A stretch of 64,000 nt of DNA, taken from NCBI GenBank assembly GCA_965153355.1, contig OZ231127.1, positions 33,294,001 through 33,358,000 of the forward strand, given 5' to 3'. This document shows, one piece after another, positions 1 to 9,199 of this stretch (positions are counted from its first letter, which is position 1; every line of letters starts with the position of its first letter). Source of the DNA: Flaccisagitta enflata (Eukaryota > Chaetognatha > Sagittoidea > Aphragmophora). The translations under genes were made by a program, and so were the position numbers. The notes below the pieces were generated by a model. That model ran no database searches. It saw nothing but the letters and a program-made list of their open reading frames with translations, and had not been told where the DNA came from.

Positions 1-636
1 ATCTAGTTTGAGCCCGGCTTGAGTCTGGCTTGAGTCTGGCTTGAGTCTGGCTTGAGTCTGGCTTGAGTCTGGTTTGAAGCTGGTTTATGTCTGATTGATG
101 TCTGGTTTGGGTCTGGTTTAGGTCTGGTTTATGTCTGATTTATGTCTGGTTAAGGTCTGGTTTATGTCTGGTTTATGTCTGGTTTATGTCTGGTTTAGGT
201 CTGGTTTAGGTCTGGTTTAATTCTGGTTTAATTCTGGTTTAAGTCTGGTTTGAGTCTGGATTGAGTCTGGATTGAGTCTGGATTGAGTCTGGATTGAGTC
301 TGGTTTGAGTCTGGTTTGAGTCTGGTTTGAGTCTGGTTTGAGTCTGGTTTGAGTCTGGTTTGAGTCTGGTTTGAGTCTGGTTTGAGTCTGGCTTGAGTCT
401 GGTTTGAGTCTGGTTTGAGTCTGGTTTGAGTCTGGTTTGAGTCTGGTTTGAGTCTGGTTTGAGTCTGGTTTGAGTCTGGTTTGAGTCTGGTTTGAGTCTG
501 GTTTGAGTCTGGTTTGAGTCTGGTTTGAGTCTGGTTTGAGTCTGGTTTGGGTGTCTGGTTTGGGTGTCTGGTTTGGGTGTCTGGTTTGGGTGTCTGGTTT
601 GGGTGTCTGGTTTGGGTCTGGTTTAAGTCTGATTTT
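1..636. repeat. 11-bp minisatellite, unit GTCTGGTTTGA
   Basis: The stretch is a head-to-tail array of GTCTGGTTTGA-like units. The left 240 bases are degenerate, the centre (about 240-545) is nearly perfect, and a 13-bp variant GGTGTCTGGTTTG occurs at about 545-610. On the reverse strand it leaves an open frame of repeating TRLKPDSNQ-like residues, which follows from the repeat and is not evidence of a gene. The array is cut by the window start. Confidence 0.95.
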
Positions 637-924
637 TGATAAAAAGATACAATAAGGAGTCACGTCAGTTCAGTTATTTTTGTCCTGCACGCGACTTATA
701 GGTGTTGGCCTTGTTGTGATGATATCAGTCAAGTTTACGAAGGGATGTGTCGTGTATATTATGATTTTGTTCTTAACCTTTTCTTTACCTCATAATGCGC
801 CATCAAACTGTTCGAAATATTCATCCAAGTCTTCTTGGTACCGATACGCCGTACAAACATGAAGGTCTCACAGTCGTTGGCATTGAGATCCGCCACCTTT
901 TGAAGCAGATGTGAATTTGCTTAT

Positions 925-1026
<102 letters not shown>

Positions 1027-1096
1027 CCTGTTGGAATTTCATCTTTTACGTTGTTGGAAGATTTCATAGGTTTTTATAAAAAGGTTTTTGATAAAA

Positions 1097-1147
1097 GATG
1101 GACAGACAATCGTTAACGTCGGCGACGTTAACGATTGCCTGTCCGTC
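1097..1147. other. Hairpin with 20-bp arms
   Basis: The arms at 1101-1120 and 1124-1143 are reverse complements with one mismatch, separated by a 3-nt loop (GGC). The core contains GTTAACGTCG. Pairing continues weakly outward to 1097/1147. Function unknown; it lies between the CT array and a possible minus-strand first exon. Confidence 0.8.
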
Positions 1148-1244
1148 GTACCGCGTCTTACCACCAACATAAGCCTTGCCCGAGCTCTGCACGCGTAAGT
1201 TGACCGCTTCCTACTAGTGTGTCCTCGAATGCGTGTGCGCTTAC

Positions 1245-1314
1245 ATTGACCTGATATTAAGGTTCCGAGATTTTCTCCCAGTCCCTTTTTCGCAGCGTAA
1301 AACTTGTCAGCCAT
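1245..1314 (-). CDS. Possible first exon of an unrecognised minus-strand gene
   Basis: On the minus strand an ATG at 1314 opens a frame beginning MADKFYAAKKGLGENLG, followed by a GTAAGC donor-like site after 1245. Composition is protein-like and unlike the surrounding repeats, but the exon is only 70 bases and no partner exon was found downstream (below 1245). The frame also continues through the putative donor as a basic stretch. It could be chance. Confidence 0.25.
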
Positions 1315-1418
1315 TCGACTCAATCAAATTTAGACAACTGCGCGTATACTGAAAGACAACTTTGTATCAGACTTAACTAAAGAAGAGAGAATTCTCGAGT
1401 CGACTGAGGATTTGAGTT

Positions 1419-1452
1419 GACGAAAACTTTTTGTCCACAAAAAGTTTTCGTC
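1419..1452. other. Perfect 16-bp hairpin with 2-nt loop
   Basis: GACGAAAACTTTTTGT at 1419-1434 is followed after CC by its exact reverse complement at 1437-1452. A third, direct copy of the right-arm core (ACAAAAAGTTTTC) follows at 1454-1466. No terminator or RNA family was recognised. Confidence 0.85.
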
Positions 1453-1523
1453 TACAAAAAGTTTTCTATATGTGGCATGCCACCCACTGCAAATGAAAGA
1501 TGATTTGGGGAAGTTTTGAAAAT

Positions 1524-1670
1524 AACAAGGCCGTATTCACAACAAGACAGTTGCGGACGGTTGGTTAGGTACAATAATTAGAAAAATGTTACCTACCTAC
1601 CAACCGATCGACCGACAGACCGACCGACCGACCGACCGACACACTAAGTTCTGGTCGCGTGTCCGCGACT
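1524..1670 (+). mobile_element. H element, complete short copy
   Basis: Begins AACAAGGCCGTATTCAC, has the box AGTTGCGGACGGTTGG, then a CCGA tract, and ends in the hairpin GTCGCGTGTCCGCGAC. No long terminal inverted repeats. Same architecture as the copies at 32118-32279 and 58279-58408. Confidence 0.75.
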
Positions 1671-1891
1671 GATACGAAAAAAATGGGATGGTGGATGCAA
1701 ATTTCACATGAGCGTTTGCGTATTCTTTTCAAAATACCTTTCCGGTGCTTTGATCATAGAAGGCTTAAAAGCTTTTTTATACTATGGAGACCAAACTGGC
1801 AACTGAAGCTCAAACCGTTTAGAAAGATCAACTGTCCATTTGACAAATTTCACCATATCTATCAATTTGCCGTAAAGTTGGCTTTATGGTT

Positions 1892-1897
1892 TTTATT
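1892..1897 (-). promoter_or_regulatory. Probable polyadenylation signal AATAAA
   Basis: TTTATT on the plus strand reads AATAAA on the minus strand, about 80 bases past the stop codon of the gene ending at 1977. The position fits a short 3' UTR. It could be chance in AT-rich DNA. Confidence 0.4.
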
Positions 1898-1976
1898 GCT
1901 TTAAAAGAATCCGATTCATCCTGGCGAATCCTTTGACTTGACTTCTTGCTTTTGGCTGACATTTCATAACTCACAA

Positions 1977-4900
1977 TCACCGATCATTTTGCTCTTGCAA
2001 ATGGCAATTTACCAGCCATTTTAATGGAATGTCGCAAACACGCCTCATGAAGGAGTAAAGTAGGTTATAAGAGAAAAACAGGAATTTCACGAAGTTTAAA
2101 TTCTTATCCATGAAAATCCCTCTTGGGTCATTCCACAGCAAAGGTGCGACGCCGATAAAATAAAGTAAAGCCAAGGACAGGTTTGTAATCAAGTCTAGCA
2201 GTAGGCTTGCGAAATTGTAAGAACGCAGCGATATTACCCTGACATTAGCTTTTTTTCTGAATTCGTTACTCTTGCGCACATTCGTCACGACCAAATATAT
2301 GTTGACCGATTTCAATACCGCCGGAATGACTAGCAGCGCTAAACTGTCCACACCCACGAAAAAAATGAAGAAAGGCCACGAGTGTGACATGGATTGACTG
2401 AGTTTGTAACAACTTGGATGATACAGAAAATAGGTGTTCAGGAGGTTTTCATTCTTTAATCTGATCATGGCGTGCCTGTCGGCCAATTTGGCCATAGTTT
2501 CAGAATCGCCAGCGTATGAAAGCGCATCAAACGAAGGCGATAAAAACAAACTGCACAAAGAGGCAATGATCGAGGCGTCTAGCAACAGCCTCATGCCATT
2601 GAGAAGCATCAACCCAGAACAGCCAAAGCGCCACACATTTTCATGATCATCGCCATTGTTGATATTCTTCAATGTAAGAATAATCGTGCAGTATCGTTTG
2701 ATATTTACGTAAGATTGGTAGTAAGCCAGGGAAAAAACGACCAAAGGCAGCAGACATTGAGATATCCACACAAGATTCAATTGAGTGACGACGGGTATTT
2801 GAGAGACCCAAGCGGAGAAATCAAACATCATTGACATGAAATACATCCACACCAATGACATCCAATCTATCGCGAAGTTTAGAAACTCAAACTCCTTCCT
2901 TTTGAGATACCTATCGAGAACTCGGCATAATGTGGTTGATAAAAATATCGCCAGAGCTAGATTTCTGCTCTCTTTCGCATGAAATATTGCCAACATCTTT
3001 TCCTGCATTGGCATGTAGTTAATCCTCCAGTTGTCGAAGCAACTCACCACTTTATTACAATCTGACATCCACTTATCGCAGCTTAACTCCTCCCATGGAA
3101 TGAAGGAAGGACAGCATCTTATGGTCAAGATTGTATCGCCGATACTACCGAAAAATTTTACCGGGGAATCTTCTAACAATTTCATAGCGCATTCTTCCAA
3201 AATGAAGTCTGTTTCAATTTTGTCAAATGAAGTACTCGATTTATCCATATTCACAAAAACAGTGGCGCAAGACATGATAACCACTCTCGAAGTCAACGCC
3301 GACATGAAATCTACATCGTTGATTTTTTCCGAGAAAACATCTGGCCAAATGTATTCTCTCTGTTCCATGTACTCCATGTAGGTATCAAGTGAGGACATGA
3401 GGAGTCCTCTTGTCGCCTCGTAACATTTCTCTGGCTTGGTGTCATCCAATCTTTTCACATGAAACTGGGTTTCCCCTAAGCTTTCATCATCTGTGTCATT
3501 GTCGTAATTTTCAATGCATTTGGCTATCGCTTGACAAATGGCGATGAATTCGTCACAGGTCATGTTTCCGAACTCTTTTCGCGTGCAGAGCCAATCACCT
3601 TCATCTTCGGACAATATCGGAATTGCATTTTCATCTAAATGGGTAATCAGATAGTCTTTTTTTACTAACACAGTGAACTCCTCTCGTTCAAATCTTTCAT
3701 GTTTCATCGATACAAAATGCTTAAAACCATACTCGAGATTACATTGTCGTATCTTGGGGGCTAAGGATGATTGAAATTGTATTTTGAGTTGGAGCTTCAT
3801 CCCTCGTAATTCTTCAGGATGGCCATCGTAGGCGCAAAGATTCACCGACTGATAACAATCGAGCATTTGGTCGCAGAATCTGTGAAATCTACCGCAGTCC
3901 ATGGTATTCATCATATAACAGTTATGAGTGTTTGGATACACAACTAAAGATTGGGTTCCAGGTAACTGCTTACATTTCATCGCTATCGCTTCCTCCACAT
4001 CGCCTGCCAGTGAGTATAATAGTGTTGAAAATGTCATTTTATTCCTAAATGAGATGGGGGTGATCTTGGGACTATAGCACATGCGCGCCTCTTCGATACA
4101 TTCTTTGAGTGAATGACATTGCTCGAAAAAAGAGTCACATGGCAAAGTTGGAGTTTTCTTTATGCAGACGAAACCGTTATAACTTAATTCTCTATTCACC
4201 TTGTTTGATAGGAAACTGACATCTTGAGCTTTCAATCTGCAGGAGTGGCTTACTGATGGATAATGAAAAAGCGGCCTATCGAATAAATAGAAATTGAACA
4301 TATGGCTGTATCTCGTTAGAGCTTTGTTGATTTGGTCCCACTGTAATCCCGTAGACACTGCCCAACTCTTCAACCGACTTTGAAAAAGTGATTCCTCACA
4401 TGGAATATTACCACCGCCATTCATGCATTCTCTTAGGTCATTACATTGTTGCTGTATGACTCGCAACCACTCTAAAATTTCCACTTCTGCGGTAAATTTC
4501 TGGGTGGAAAAAGGATTCCAATAACAAATAAAGTGTCCTTGTGATCTCAACGGCGCTACATGATTTGGAAAGTTCAGATGCTTCACAACATGGAAATAGT
4601 CTTTTTTCATTTTTTGGTAGCAATATGATCTCTTTACATGTAACCTCCACAATCTAAGGGTTTCCACGGCTAGATTGTCATAATAAACAATTTTATCTCT
4701 ATGGTGCGTCCGATTTAAGGGCGGTAATATCGCCAGGCAATCTACGATAATATAACAGTAGGAGGAATAAAAATTTGGACATGAAGAATTGTACCCACGG
4801 AAAAATGATTCTTCGTAGATCAAACATGTCCATGTTCCATTTTGATGTTTTTGTAAAAAAGGAAGGCGATCATATCTTCTGCGGAAATTATTGAAAACGG

Positions 4901-5258
4901 TGATGTTCCCGTGAAGCGCCTTGAAAGTGCATCCCCATACTTGGTAAAAATCATGATGGTCCAAGCTCGGCACTTCCATGTCGCATTTGGGGCGGATTTT
5001 TGTGGTCATATTTTTGATGCAAGAACTGAATTGGTCACATGATGTGTCAAAACCAGGAAAAATTTCTACATTCAAATGTGGAACTGGATCTATACAAACT
5101 CCGTCAGAATAGACAAAATCCAGATGTTGCATGTGAAGGTAACAATATTCCGATGCCTCTTTTGTGTGTCCAACTTTGTAGTCATCAATAAGCGTAATAA
5201 AAAAATCGTCACACATCATTCTCTTGCATAAGAACTGAGATGAACCGTCGAAGGATAG
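1977..5258 (-). CDS. Last exon: cysteine-module, multi-pass membrane glycoprotein
   Basis: An uninterrupted frame of 1093 codons ends in TGA at 1979-1977. The 5' edge is set at 5258 by the acceptor TTTTAG, which is itself an in-frame stop, so the protein continues from upstream exons. From the ATG at 5219 the extracellular part (about residues 1-735) carries at least six copies of a module like CDxFxxxCxxxxxC, for example SCDQFSSC, CDSFFEQCHSLKEC, CGRFHRFCDQMLDC, CDEFIAICQAIAKC and CDKWMSDCNKVVSC. A partial copy (LCKRMMCDDFF) lies right at the exon start. N-glycosylation sequons are common (NMT, NIT, NGT, NSS, NRT). About six hydrophobic helices follow at roughly 750-765, 785-800, 810-835, 863-896, 945-970 and 1001-1030, ending in a short charged tail. 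This suggests a cell-surface protein. I do not recognise the family. The length and complexity make a chance frame very unlikely. Confidence 0.85.
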   Translation of the reverse strand, partial: LSFDGSSQFLCKRMMCDDFFITLIDDYKVGHTKEASEYCYLHMQHLDFVYSDGVCIDPVPHLNVEIFPGFDTSCDQFSSCIKNMTTKIRPKCDMEVPSLDHHDFYQVWGCTFKALHGNITVFNNFRRRYDRLPFLQKHQNGTWTCLIYEESFFRGYNSSCPNFYSSYCYIIVDCLAILPPLNRTHHRDKIVYYDNLAVETLRLWRLHVKRSYCYQKMKKDYFHVVKHLNFPNHVAPLRSQGHFICYWNPFSTQKFTAEVEILEWLRVIQQQCNDLRECMNGGGNIPCEESLFQSRLKSWAVSTGLQWDQINKALTRYSHMFNFYLFDRPLFHYPSVSHSCRLKAQDVSFLSNKVNRELSYNGFVCIKKTPTLPCDSFFEQCHSLKECIEEARMCYSPKITPISFRNKMTFSTLLYSLAGDVEEAIAMKCKQLPGTQSLVVYPNTHNCYMMNTMDCGRFHRFCDQMLDCYQSVNLCAYDGHPEELRGMKLQLKIQFQSSLAPKIRQCNLEYGFKHFVSMKHERFEREEFTVLVKKDYLITHLDENAIPILSEDEGDWLCTRKEFGNMTCDEFIAICQAIAKCIENYDNDTDDESLGETQFHVKRLDDTKPEKCYEATRGLLMSSLDTYMEYMEQREYIWPDVFSEKINDVDFMSALTSRVVIMSCATVFVNMDKSSTSFDKIETDFILEECAMKLLEDSPVKFFGSIGDTILTIRCCPSFIPWEELSCDKWMSDCNKVVSCFDNWRINYMPMQEKMLAIFHAKESRNLALAIFLSTTLCRVLDRYLKRKEFEFLNFAIDWMSLVWMYFMSMMFDFSAWVSQIPVVTQLNLVWISQCLLPLVVFSLAYYQSYVNIKRYCTIILTLKNINNGDDHENVWRFGCSGLMLLNGMRLLLDASIIASLCSLFLSPSFDALSYAGDSETMAKLADRHAMIRLKNENLLNTYFLYHPSCYKLSQSMSHSWPFFIFFVGVDSLALLVIPAVLKSVNIYLVVTNVRKSNEFRKKANVRVISLRSYNFASLLLDLITNLSLALLYFIGVAPLLWNDPRGIFMDKNLNFVKFLFFSYNLLYSFMRRVCDIPLKWLVNCHLQEQNDR

Positions 5259-5297
5259 CTAAAACAAAGCAGGAATAGAGCTAAAAATTACCTTTTT

Positions 5298-5878
5298 GGG
5301 CAGCGGCCCCAAAGGGCCGATGTCCTGTAGGACACAGGGGGAATTTCCAGACGTCCGTCCTTCCGTCCTTCCGTCCTTCCGTCCCCCCCCTGATGGGCCA
5401 TTGAGGCCTCATATCCTCACTCTCAGGCCTGATTTAGGCCCTCTAAGCCCTCAAATTAGCCCTCCATGCCTCAAATCAGCTCTCTGGGCCTCAAATCAGC
5501 TCTCCAGGCCTCAAATCAGCTTTCAAGGCATCAGATCAGCTCTCAAGGCCTCAAATCCGCTCTCCAGACCTCAAATCAGCATTCCAGGCCCCAAATCAAC
5601 CCTCCAGGCCTCAAATCTGCCCCCAAGGCCTAAGTTCTGCCCCCAGACCTCAAATCTAATCTTCAGGCATAAATCTTCCCCCAGACTTCAAACCCCCAGC
5701 CTCAATTACCTCTTAGGCCTGCTATATTCCCCCTCAGGACGTCTGGAAATTCCCCCCTGTGTCCTAGAGGACATCGGCCCTTTGGGCCGCTGCCCTGCTC
5801 TCACTCCACTACTTCACTTGATCACCCCAAGCAGGGCATCGGGTACCGCTGACCATGTGCGATCCTTGGATGACTAGT
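5298..5878. mobile_element. Q element (GC-rich inverted-repeat element with internal minisatellite)
   Basis: A terminal arm beginning GGGCAGCGGCCCCAAAGGG (5298 to about 5395) is repeated inverted at about 5737-5796. Between them runs a degenerate 20-21-bp minisatellite of GCCTCAAATCAGCTCTCCAG type. To the right is an asymmetric tail with AGCAGGGCATCGGGTACCGC. Inserted just outside the acceptor of the minus-strand exon, so it is intronic to that gene. Frames through it are by-products. Confidence 0.8.
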
Positions 5879-5959
5879 TACTCTCTGATACTTATAGATC
5901 AGGCATGAAAAAAAAAGAAAACCGAACGAAAAAAAATAAGTTGCAAGTCAGGGGGAAGG

Positions 5960-6580
5960 TGCAGTGATTAAAAAAGCCTACCATGCATTTGGGCAAGAGC
6001 ACTAAGTTAGTGCCACTATCGCAACCGCCTTTAAACATCGTGAAAGCTAAGAGTCACCGACCGACCGACAGACCAGCCAAACGACCAACCAACCGACCAA
6101 TGGACAAAGCACATGAGTTTTAATAGTCGCAAAAGCGTTAGATGGTCAGCGGTACCCGTTGCCCCTATGTGAGTGTATGTGGGTGTTAGGTGGTTAGAGG
6201 GGCAGTGGCCCCGAAGGGGCTGATGACCTATGCTGTTTCTATTTGAGCCTCATGGCTGGAATTAGGGCGTTGAGGCTGGGATTAGAGCCTCAGGGCTGGG
6301 ATTTGAGCCTCGGGGCTGGGATTTGAGCATCAAGGCTGGGATATGAGCCTCGAGGCTGGGATTTGAGCCTCGAGGCTGGGATTTGAACCTCGAGGCTGGG
6401 ATTTGAGCCTCCAGCCATTTATAGAGGTGCTTTGTCGCACCTAAAAAGCCTACCATGCATTTGGGCAAGGGCACTAACGCAACCGCCTGTAAACATCGTG
6501 AAAGCTAAGAGTCACCGACCGAACGACAGACCAGCCAAACGACCAACCAACCGACCAATGGACATAGCACATGAGTTTTT
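5960..6580. repeat. Duplicated H-like units, one interrupted by a Q element
   Basis: The segment GCCTACCATGCATTTGGGCA and its downstream CCGACCGAC tract occur at about 5978-6120 and again at about 6449-6578. The first copy is followed by the Q element, and its AGGTGC/GCACCT hairpin end appears only afterwards (6424-6441). This looks like an H-like unit split by the Q insertion, with a second unit in tandem. Confidence 0.6.
6123..6420. mobile_element. Q element, short copy
   Basis: Starts AATAGTCGCAAAAGCGTTAG, then GGTCAGCGGTACCCGTTGCC and GGGGCAGTGGCCCCGAAGG. The rest is a 20-bp minisatellite TTTGAGCCTCGAGGCTGGGA. The right arm is missing or truncated. Close relative of the copy at 54396-54945. 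Confidence 0.7.
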
Positions 6581-6654
6581 AAAAACAGCTAGTCTTGTGA
6601 TGCATTGGCCCAAAAGTGATTCATCAGTCAGTCAGTTGGCTGGCTGGTCTCCTT

Positions 6655-7192
6655 CATCTACATACCCCCCCCTCAAATCCCAGTCTTGAGGCCCAAATTT
6701 CAGTCCTGAGGCCCAAATCCCAGTCTCGAGGCCCAAGTCCCAGCCCTGAGGCCCAAATCCCAGCCTCAAGGACCCATCCTAGCCTCAAGGCCCAAATCCT
6801 ACCCTCAAGGCCAAGATTCCAACCATGAGGCCAAAATCTCAGCCTCCAGGTCCATATCCCAGCCAAGATGCCCAGTTCCCAGCCTTGAGGTCAAAATCTC
6901 AGCCTCTGGGCTAGGATTTTGGCCTTGAGGCTAGGATTTGGGCCTCAAGGCTGGGATTTGGGCCTCGAGACTGGGACTTGGGCCACGAGACTGAAATTTG
7001 GGCCTCGAGACTGGGACTTGAAGGGAGGGACCGAGGAGGAGGAGAAGAAGGAGAAAATTCCACATATGTGTGAAAGCATAGATCATTGACCCCTTCAGGG
7101 CCGCTGCCCTGCTTCCCCTTCAACTACAAGCACAGCCTACTTAGGCGGGGTATGGGTACCACTGACCATCTAACGCTTTTGCGACTATTGTT
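6655..7192. mobile_element. Q element, with internal inverted minisatellite
   Basis: The 20-bp unit (GCCCAAATCCCAGCCTCAAG) runs in one direction to about 6890, then in the opposite direction to about 7015. The right arm CAGGGCCGCTGCCCTGC and the tail ending ACGCTTTTGCGACTATT close it at about 7192. Direction switching inside the array suggests fold-back rearrangement. Confidence 0.7.
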
Positions 7193-7344
7193 TAGGAGAT
7201 TTTTGGCCCTACTGCTACTGCCAAAAAAACCCTGGAGACCATCTTTAACATCCCTGCCCGCACGCGATTGGGATTGTCGCGCTATCACGTATTCAACCTT
7301 GTTTTTTCTACCCTAAAGTTTTCATCTGGGTATTCAGATCTTAC

Positions 7345-7431
7345 CTGGCATTCATCTTCATCCCATGCCGGAACTGAGTCGTTTGTATCTCTTCCTTCTA
7401 ATTCGCCTGCAAAACACATCTCCACAAGTCT
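7345..7431 (-). CDS. Internal exon, probably of the cysteine-module membrane protein gene
   Basis: The minus-strand frame encodes RLVEMCFAGELEGRDTNDS then VPAWDEDECQ, and ends at a textbook donor CAG|GTAAGA. Two acceptors are possible: GTGCAG (exon start 7439, phase 1) or AAACAG (exon start 7431, phase 0). The 7431 choice gives an 87-base, phase 0-0 exon that joins in frame to both the exon at 9174-9055 and the last exon at 5258. Acidic composition and a cysteine fit the extracellular part. Membership of the same gene is inferred from strand, order and phase. Confidence 0.55.
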
Positions 7432-7662
7432 CTGTTTCCCTGCACGTGAGCTTATAGATAACCAATTCTGCAAATGGATAAATTTTCAGTGATCAGGGCA
7501 CGAATTTATCTATTTATTTATTTATTGGAAATTGCTGAAAACGGTTGTGAAGGGACACGCAAAATCTGCCTCAAGTTGTTTTTTGATGAATCCGCAAAGC
7601 ACACTCAAATGGTTTCAACTAAAGGATTGGAGTTTACACTTCTTGCCTCAAAGATGAGTAAA

Positions 7663-7850
7663 AACAAGGCCATATACACGGCTACCGAAGACGCATGCGG
7701 GTGGGCAGGGGCTTTGATAGAAAAGGCTATTTAAGCGATTAGGCAGGAGCAGTAATGCAAAAACTGCCTGTAAACGCCTAAAAAAGCTAACGGAGACAGA
7801 TGGACCGACCGACCGACATAGCGGATCATAGAGTCGCGAAGCGCGTGACT
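7663..7850 (+). mobile_element. H element, complete copy
   Basis: Starts AACAAGGCCATATACACGGC, has GCGGGTGGGCAGGGG, then CCGACCGACCGAC, and ends in AGTCGCGAAGCGCGTGACT, an imperfect version of the terminal hairpin. Confidence 0.75.
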
Positions 7851-8235
7851 ATAAACACTATGATTTTTGGCCATTTTTTTTGCTTATCCTATGGGTTTTT
7901 CTACCACACATATTCATAGATACTACAAAGAGGATTTTGAGAATGATGTCATCATGTTGGAAGGGAAAAATACATCATAGAAATTTATTCAAAAGATTTA
8001 TAAACAAGGCACTTAGAGGATGACGTCAAAAGAACACCCCAGGAATATGTTGTTATCAATGCTGTCAAGAGTAATGTCAACATTGTCAAGCTTTGGCGGC
8101 TGGCTTAAGTACCAGACTTTCTGTCCATTTTAGATGGCCCGGGCGCCAAATACACCCTATGGCAAAGATACAGTACACATTTTCTAACCTGCTTCCGAGA
8201 CCTCTCACCCCAAGGGTGTCCAAAAATAATGGATC

Positions 8236-8882
8236 AGAGGGCCCTGTAGAACACAGGGGTCCATTTGTTAGTTAGTTAGTTCATTAGTTTGTTCGTCCCG
8301 CCCCCTTATCAGGCCCCTCAGGCCTGAAATCTGGCCTCTCAGGCCTCACATCCAGCCTCTCAGACCTCAAATCCAGCCTCTCAGGCCTCTAATCCAGCCT
8401 CTCCGGTCTCAAATCCAGCCTCACAGGCCTCAAATGCAGTCCCTCTGGCCTTAAATCCAGCCTCTCAGGCCTCAAATCCGGCCTCTCAGGCCTCAAATCC
8501 GACCTCTCAGGCCTCAAACCTGGCCTTTCAGACCTCAAATTAGGCCTCGCAGGCCTCAAATCGAAATTCCCATGCCTCAAACCTGTCCTCTCATGCCTCA
8601 AATTAGGCCTCAAGTTAGTCCTCTCAAGCTTCCAATTGGCATTCTCAGGCCTTACATCAGCCTTCTTAGACCTCAATTTAAGCTCTTGAAGGCCTTCAGT
8701 CAACCCTCTATGTAGCATCTCATCCACGTAAGGCAGGACGAACAAAAGTCCCCCTGTGTTCTACAAGACTTCGTCACCTTTGGGGCCGCTGCCCTGCTTC
8801 CCCTCACTCCAACTCACAATCACTCAAAGCAGGGCAAAGGGTATCGCTGACCATATATTGCCCTTGGGCGACCTGTTTGGCA
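8236..8882. mobile_element. Q element with 21-bp minisatellite
   Basis: Left arm remnant GGCCCTGTAGAACACAGGGG; core of about twenty 21-bp units (GCCTCAAATCCAGCCTCTCAG) at about 8310-8700; right arm CCCCCTGTGTTCTAC to GGGGCCGCTGCCCTGC; tail AAAGCAGGGCAAAGGGTATC ending GGGCGACCTGTT. The 21-bp unit leaves a reverse-strand frame of LRPERLD heptads. Confidence 0.8.
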
Positions 8883-9054
8883 TGTTACGAAGAGCGAAAA
8901 ACAAGCAAACACAATGAAGAAAATAGCCTGGTCTGATCATTTTACAGCAAAATAATGCCGAAAAAGTACCAACGGACGGACACTGCAGGGTATAGAGTCG
9001 CATGACTTGAAAAATGGTTGATATGGCTGTCACCTGTGTGTGTGTGTGTGTTAC

Positions 9055-9174
9055 CTGTGTGTCACCCGTGTGATGACATTGTGATATGAAATCTCTACAG
9101 TTGATGCTGCCCACCACCAAGTTGTTTGAGGGAGCCAGACGAAACAACGGTAACAAAAAGTAGAGCAAAAGCAT
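9055..9174 (-). CDS. Probable first coding exon (signal peptide) of the cysteine-module membrane protein
   Basis: ATG at 9174 on the minus strand starts MLLLYFLLPLFRLAPSNN, a clear hydrophobic secretion signal, followed by INCRDFISQCHHTGDTQ. The CRDFISQC piece matches the CDxFxxxC module of the exon at 1977-5258, the main reason for linking them. A CAG|GTAACA donor ends it at 9055 after exactly 40 codons (phase 0). Alternative GT sites lie close by in the adjacent TG-rich stretch, so the exact 3' edge is uncertain. Confidence 0.55.
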
Positions 9175-9199
9175 GTTTGTTGTCAAGTCTGCTTCTAAT

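Noticed and set aside
1-636. CRISPR-like regular repeat array
   Set aside because: Units are contiguous 11-mers with no spacers, in animal nuclear DNA.
217-663. 148-codon minus frame of TRLKPDSNQTQ repeats
   Set aside because: Produced by the 11-bp minisatellite, whose 33-bp period keeps a frame open; no start context, splice sites or nonrepetitive domain.
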